Assembly: GCF_002946355.1 (NCBI RefSeq) | Contig: NZ_PKOZ01000001.1 | Location: 667,931 to 731,930, forward strand | Source of the DNA: Pradoshia eiseniae | Lineage (GTDB): Bacteria; Bacillota; Bacilli; Bacillales; Pradoshiaceae | Reading direction: 5' to 3' | DNA: 64,000 nt | In this document: positions 60,868 through 64,000 of the stretch, one piece after another | Position numbering within the stretch: the first letter of the stretch is position 1 | How the letters are laid out: each line of letters starts with the position of its first letter | The notes under the pieces: model-generated | Seen by the model: the letters and a program-made list of their open reading frames with translations, nothing else | What the model was told of the DNA's origin: nothing | The model's database searches: none | Translations under genes and position numbers: made by a program

Positions 60868-62556
60868 ATGAAATCGAACACAGTTTTCAAAACCGATATT
60901 GAAATTGCAATGGAAGCGGAATTGAAACCGATTGACCAAATTGCTGAGAAGCTTGGCATAACGGAGGAAGAGTGGGAACCATATGGAAGGTATAAGGCAA
61001 AGATATCCTTGGATGTCTTGAAAAATAAAGCAGACCTGCCAGATGGCCGGTTGATTCTCGTTACTTCTATAAACCCGACCAAAGCAGGAGAAGGGAAATC
61101 AACCGTCACTGTAGGCCTTGGAGATGCCCTCTCACAGCTCGGAAAAAAAGCAGTCATTGCCATGCGTGAACCTTCACTCGGCCCGGTTATGGGGGTGAAG
61201 GGGGGAGCGACTGGAGGAGGATATGCTCAGGTGCTTCCGATGGATGAAATCAATCTTCATTTTACAGGAGATATTCATGCCATCACGACAGCTAACAATG
61301 CTTTGGCGGCCTTCATAGATAATCATCTTCATCAAGGGAATGATTTGAATATTGACCCAAGGAAAATCATCTGGAAAAGGGTGCTCGATATGAATGACCG
61401 TGCATTGCGCCAAATTGTCATTGGGCTTGGCGGACCAAAACAAGGCGTTGTGCGTGAAGATGGTTTTGATATTACGGTTGCTTCAGAAATTATGGCGATT
61501 CTCTGCCTGGCGAAGGATTTAGATGATCTTAAGGAAAGACTAGGAAAGATTATCATTGGATATACATATGAAGATAAGCCGGTATCTGTATCGGACTTAA
61601 AGGTTGAAGGAGCCCTGACGTTATTGCTGAAGGAAGCACTTAAGCCGAACCTCGTGCAGACAGTTGAGCATACTCCATCGATCATACATGGCGGCCCATT
61701 TGCGAATATTGCCCATGGCTGCAATAGTGTTATTGCGACGAAGATGGCCTTGAAGCTTGGGGATTATTGCGTGACAGAGGCTGGTTTCGGCGCAGATCTT
61801 GGCGGGGAGAAATTTTTGAATATCAAAACCGCTGCCGGAGACTTGAAGCCTGATGCAGTCGTCATCGTCGCTACGCTTAGAGCCTTGAAGTTACACGGCG
61901 GAGTACCTGCGGAAGATTTGAAAGAAGAGAATTTAGCGGCAATTGAGGAAGGCTTCTCTAATTTGGTGAAGCACTGTGAGACCATTTCAGCTTTTGGTTT
62001 GCCGTTTGTCATTGCTATGAATAAATTCTCAGGTGATACAGAGAAAGAGATTGCTCTATTCCTTCAGCTATGCGAGAAACATCAATATACTTGTTCGTTG
62101 ACAGAGGTGTGGGAAAAAGGTGGAGCAGGCGGATTAGATTTAGCTCAAAAGCTTGAGAAACTGATTGAAGAGACATCCTCATCCTTCAAAAGGCTCTATA
62201 ACAATACTGATTTGATAAGCGAGAAGATCAGCAAGATAACACGCATTGTCTATGGTGCAAACCGGGTTGAATACTCTAAAGAGGCACGGAGACAGCTTAT
62301 GCAGTTTGAGGATGAAGGGTGGGGGAAACTTCCTGTATGTATGGCGAAAACCCAATATTCCCTTTCAGATGACCCTAGTCAGATTGGTCGTCCGGAAGAA
62401 TTCACGATTCACATCAGAAAATTAAAGCCATCCATCGGGGCTGGTTTTATTGTCGCTCTGACTGGTGATGTGATGACCATGCCGGGTCTGCCGAAAAAAC
62501 CTGCAGCCTTGCAAATGGATGTAGATGCTAAAGGAAATGCGGCAGGTCTCTTCTGA
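60868..62556 (+). CDS. fhs: Formate-tetrahydrofolate ligase
   Basis: Fhs makes 10-formyl-tetrahydrofolate from formate, THF and ATP, feeding purine and initiator fMet-tRNA synthesis. The 562-residue protein has the P-loop-like [20 protein letters not shown] near residue 66, [20 protein letters not shown] near 98, and the THF-site and K+ site blocks ([20 protein letters not shown], here with E-H-T). The length is normal. A TATAAT at 60822-60827 suggests its own promoter. It is divergent from metA, also a one-carbon/methionine gene. Confidence 0.96.
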   Translation: MKSNTVFKTDIEIAMEAELKPIDQIAEKLGITEEEWEPYGRYKAKISLDVLKNKADLPDGRLILVTSINPTKAGEGKSTVTVGLGDALSQLGKKAVIAMREPSLGPVMGVKGGATGGGYAQVLPMDEINLHFTGDIHAITTANNALAAFIDNHLHQGNDLNIDPRKIIWKRVLDMNDRALRQIVIGLGGPKQGVVREDGFDITVASEIMAILCLAKDLDDLKERLGKIIIGYTYEDKPVSVSDLKVEGALTLLLKEALKPNLVQTVEHTPSIIHGGPFANIAHGCNSVIATKMALKLGDYCVTEAGFGADLGGEKFLNIKTAAGDLKPDAVVIVATLRALKLHGGVPAEDLKEENLAAIEEGFSNLVKHCETISAFGLPFVIAMNKFSGDTEKEIALFLQLCEKHQYTCSLTEVWEKGGAGGLDLAQKLEKLIEETSSSFKRLYNNTDLISEKISKITRIVYGANRVEYSKEARRQLMQFEDEGWGKLPVCMAKTQYSLSDDPSQIGRPEEFTIHIRKLKPSIGAGFIVALTGDVMTMPGLPKKPAALQMDVDAKGNAAGLF

Positions 62557-62664
62557 CAAGAAAAAGGGGACTTCAATCAAGATGAGGCTTATCTCAGCTG
62601 ATTGTTCGCTGAATGAATTGAAATATACGCGGAGTTGGTCTCCCGCCTGTTACAAGCTGGAGAG

Positions 62665-63219
62665 GTGGAGATCAGCTGCACGTTAATACTTAGGGGTATT
62701 GGGAGTGATCGCTTGTTTGATCCAACTGTATTTGAAAATTTGAAGGTCGTCGCAGAAGGGGCTTTTTATGATTTCGACCTTGACGGTGACATTGCTGTCA
62801 TTGACCGGCATGACTTTATTGACCTAGCCCATATGTCACGTAAATTTGAGATAATCGTCAGATATGATGCTGACAAGGAAAAGGATATGGAATGTACCTT
62901 TTCTTTATCGGCCTCCTTGTCAGCTTTTGCTGAAGAGAAACTGCCTGCTTTCTCGAAAAGGAATCCTGGCTGTACGCTTAAATTTACGTTTCGTTTTATT
63001 GACCCGGAGCACCCGCTTAAGAATATTCATATCTTGAAGCAAAAATGGGATTCAGGGCATCGCTATCGCGTTTTTAAGCATGTACCAATCGGTTATAATC
63101 GAGACGGGTCCTATGTTACGATTGAAATAGAAAGAGAAAAGCCAATCTATGAGGATGATATTTCCTTGCTAATTACGTATGTGCAGGAGATTCAGCATAT
63201 TTTAAGTACGGGGATGTAG
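62665..63219 (+). CDS. Hypothetical protein after fhs
   Basis: A 184-residue soluble protein of mixed alpha/beta pattern that is not recognised. It begins EISCTLILRGIGSDRLFDPT, has an acidic loop (YDFDLDGDIAVIDRHDFIDL), a central KFEIIVRYDADKEKDMECTF strand region and ends QEIQHILSTGM. The frame is open from 62635 (TTG). A GTG at 62665 has GGAGAG close before it and starts at the first regular strand; both starts have imperfect ribosome sites. The glutathione peroxidase gene follows 33 bases later. Confidence 0.6.
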   Translation: MEISCTLILRGIGSDRLFDPTVFENLKVVAEGAFYDFDLDGDIAVIDRHDFIDLAHMSRKFEIIVRYDADKEKDMECTFSLSASLSAFAEEKLPAFSKRNPGCTLKFTFRFIDPEHPLKNIHILKQKWDSGHRYRVFKHVPIGYNRDGSYVTIEIEREKPIYEDDISLLITYVQEIQHILSTGM

Positions 63220-63252
63220 CCCGCAAACCAGACGAATGGAGAGGATAATGAT

Positions 63253-63729
63253 ATGACTCTTTATGATTTAGAGGCTAAATCAATATCAGGTCATGATATC
63301 TCATTAAGCGAGTATCGCGGTCAAGTCATGCTGATTGTCAATACCGCAAGTAAATGCGGTTTTACTCCTCAATATAAGGAATTAGAAGGTTTCTATCAGA
63401 AATACAATAAAAAAGGCTTTGTTGTTCTTGGTTTTCCATGTAATCAATTTATGGCGCAAGAGCCAGGCGATGATATGGATATTCAAGCATTCTGCAAGAC
63501 AAATTATGGTGTAACCTTCCCGATGTTCAGCAAGATTGATGTCAGAGGGGAGCATGCCCACCCTATATTCAAATACTTAACGGAAAAAGCCCCTGGTGTT
63601 ATGGGTTCAAAAGCAATAAAATGGAATTTCACCAAATTCCTGATTGACCGAGATGGCCATGTCATCAAGCGATTTGCTCCTTCTACGAAAATGTCTGAGG
63701 TCGAACAAAGCATCATTGAATTACTATGA
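63253..63729 (+). CDS. Glutathione peroxidase family thiol peroxidase
   Basis: The 158-residue thioredoxin-fold peroxidase has the peroxidatic Cys35 in VNTASKCGFTPQYKELE, the GFPCNQFMAQEPG block with the catalytic Gln near residue 71, and KWNFTKFLIDRDGHVIKRFA with the Trp-Asn pair near 123. It carries cysteine rather than selenocysteine and is of the bacterial type (BsaA/GpxA), which usually takes electrons from thioredoxin. GGAGAGGA precedes the ATG. Confidence 0.93.
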   Translation: MTLYDLEAKSISGHDISLSEYRGQVMLIVNTASKCGFTPQYKELEGFYQKYNKKGFVVLGFPCNQFMAQEPGDDMDIQAFCKTNYGVTFPMFSKIDVRGEHAHPIFKYLTEKAPGVMGSKAIKWNFTKFLIDRDGHVIKRFAPSTKMSEVEQSIIELL

Positions 63730-63730
63730 A

Positions 63731-63753
63731 AATCCCTCCCGCCGGGAGGGATT
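63731..63753 (+). terminator. Hairpin after the glutathione peroxidase gene
   Basis: A 10-bp GC-rich stem (AATCCCTCCC with GGGAGGGATT, loop GCC) immediately after the stop, but without a T run, so termination may be incomplete. Confidence 0.55.
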
Positions 63754-63815
63754 CCTCATACTAGGGGGATAAGTTGCAAACGAAATTGGTATATTCATAT
63801 AGTAGGAGGAGAAGG

Positions 63816-64000
63816 ATGAAAAAGGTAGCCTGGGTTACGGATAGCTCTGCGGTTTTAGATGAGGAGTTGAAGAGGCATCCTCATGTGTATGTTTTGCCTG
63901 TTCACCTGATCATTAACGGTCAATCCTATCTCGATGGTGTTGATTTGACGACGGAAGATCTCGTTCGCTCAATGGATAATGGAGATATCCTTTCCTCATC
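63816..64000 (+). CDS. DegV family fatty-acid-binding protein, cut by the window edge
   Basis: The first 61 codons are present: KKVAWVTDSSAVLDEELKRH and VYVLPVHLIINGQSYLDGVD, ending at the window boundary. VTDSSA at the start and the LPVHLIINGQSYLDG strand-loop are the DegV signature. Members bind a fatty acid and, as FakB, deliver it to the kinase FakA. AGGAGGAGAAGG precedes the ATG at 63816. Whether this copy is a FakB cannot be told from the fragment. Confidence 0.88.
   Translation, partial: MKKVAWVTDSSAVLDEELKRHPHVYVLPVHLIINGQSYLDGVDLTTEDLVRSMDNGDILSS

Overview
The window is chromosomal DNA from a low- to mid-GC, endospore-forming member of the Bacillaceae. Gene order from 1 to about 31 kb follows the Bacillus subtilis ypj-dap-mgs-bsh-cca-bir-pan-din-ypm-asp-asn-dnaD-nth-ypoC-pon-recU-ypp-ypr-cotD-yps-gpsB-rnpB region almost gene for gene, and a second colinear stretch (ypbR/dynA, ypcP, ypdQ, ypeP, ypeQ, cspD, metA) lies at 51-61 kb. 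Spore genes (sspM, cotD, two YjcZ-type peptides), bacillithiol genes (bshA, bshB1), a B-type RNase P RNA, DesKR and MrfAB all fit this assignment. This is recognition from sequence; no database search was run.

Layout. 1-8.8 kb: a cut YitT protein, then a dense forward operon (MazG-like ypjD, dapB, mgsA, bshB1, bshA, cca, birA), followed by panBCD behind a leader that carries a pan-type RNA hairpin and an intrinsic terminator. 8.9-18.6 kb: an alpha/beta hydrolase, a GNAT acetyltransferase, a DinG protein whose helicase motifs are all degenerate, ypmAB, aspB, asnS, dnaD, nth and ypoC. 18.7-24.6 kb: ponA and recU on the minus strand, sspM, yppE, yppG and an Hsp20 protein. 24.7-31.2 kb: a hydrolase, mrfA-mrfB (DNA repair), cotD, ypsA, gpsB and rnpB. 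31.2-35.7 kb: an MFS exporter beside an SgrR-type regulator gene split by a 1.47-kb IS3-family element. 35.8-42.4 kb: ypsC, a DUF819 membrane protein, an M32 carboxypeptidase and the purine-riboswitch-controlled xpt-pbuX operon.

42.4-46.7 kb is an AT-rich, gene-poor accessory stretch. It holds small sporulation-type membrane peptides, two small membrane proteins, a zinc-ribbon peptide and a decayed second copy of the 3' end of pbuX. 46.7-49.6 kb encodes the membrane-fluidity circuit des-desK-desR, with palindromes upstream of des that are candidate DesR sites. 49.9-57.5 kb: a methyltransferase, a VOC protein, two tiny genes (one behind a Fur-box promoter), the double dynamin DynA, a rhodanese, YpcP and a small DUF6123-type protein. 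57.6-64 kb: a palindromic repeat, two RNase H-like genes, a zinc-finger protein, cspD, metA (probably acetyl-CoA dependent), fhs, an unknown protein, a glutathione peroxidase and the start of a DegV protein.

The most unusual items are the catalytically degenerate DinG helicase domain, the purine riboswitch with an extra hairpin in loop L3, the Fur-box-controlled 28-residue membrane peptide, the pan-motif leader with terminator, and the pbuX relic that brackets a sporulation-peptide island. No CRISPR array, prophage, tRNA or defence island was seen.
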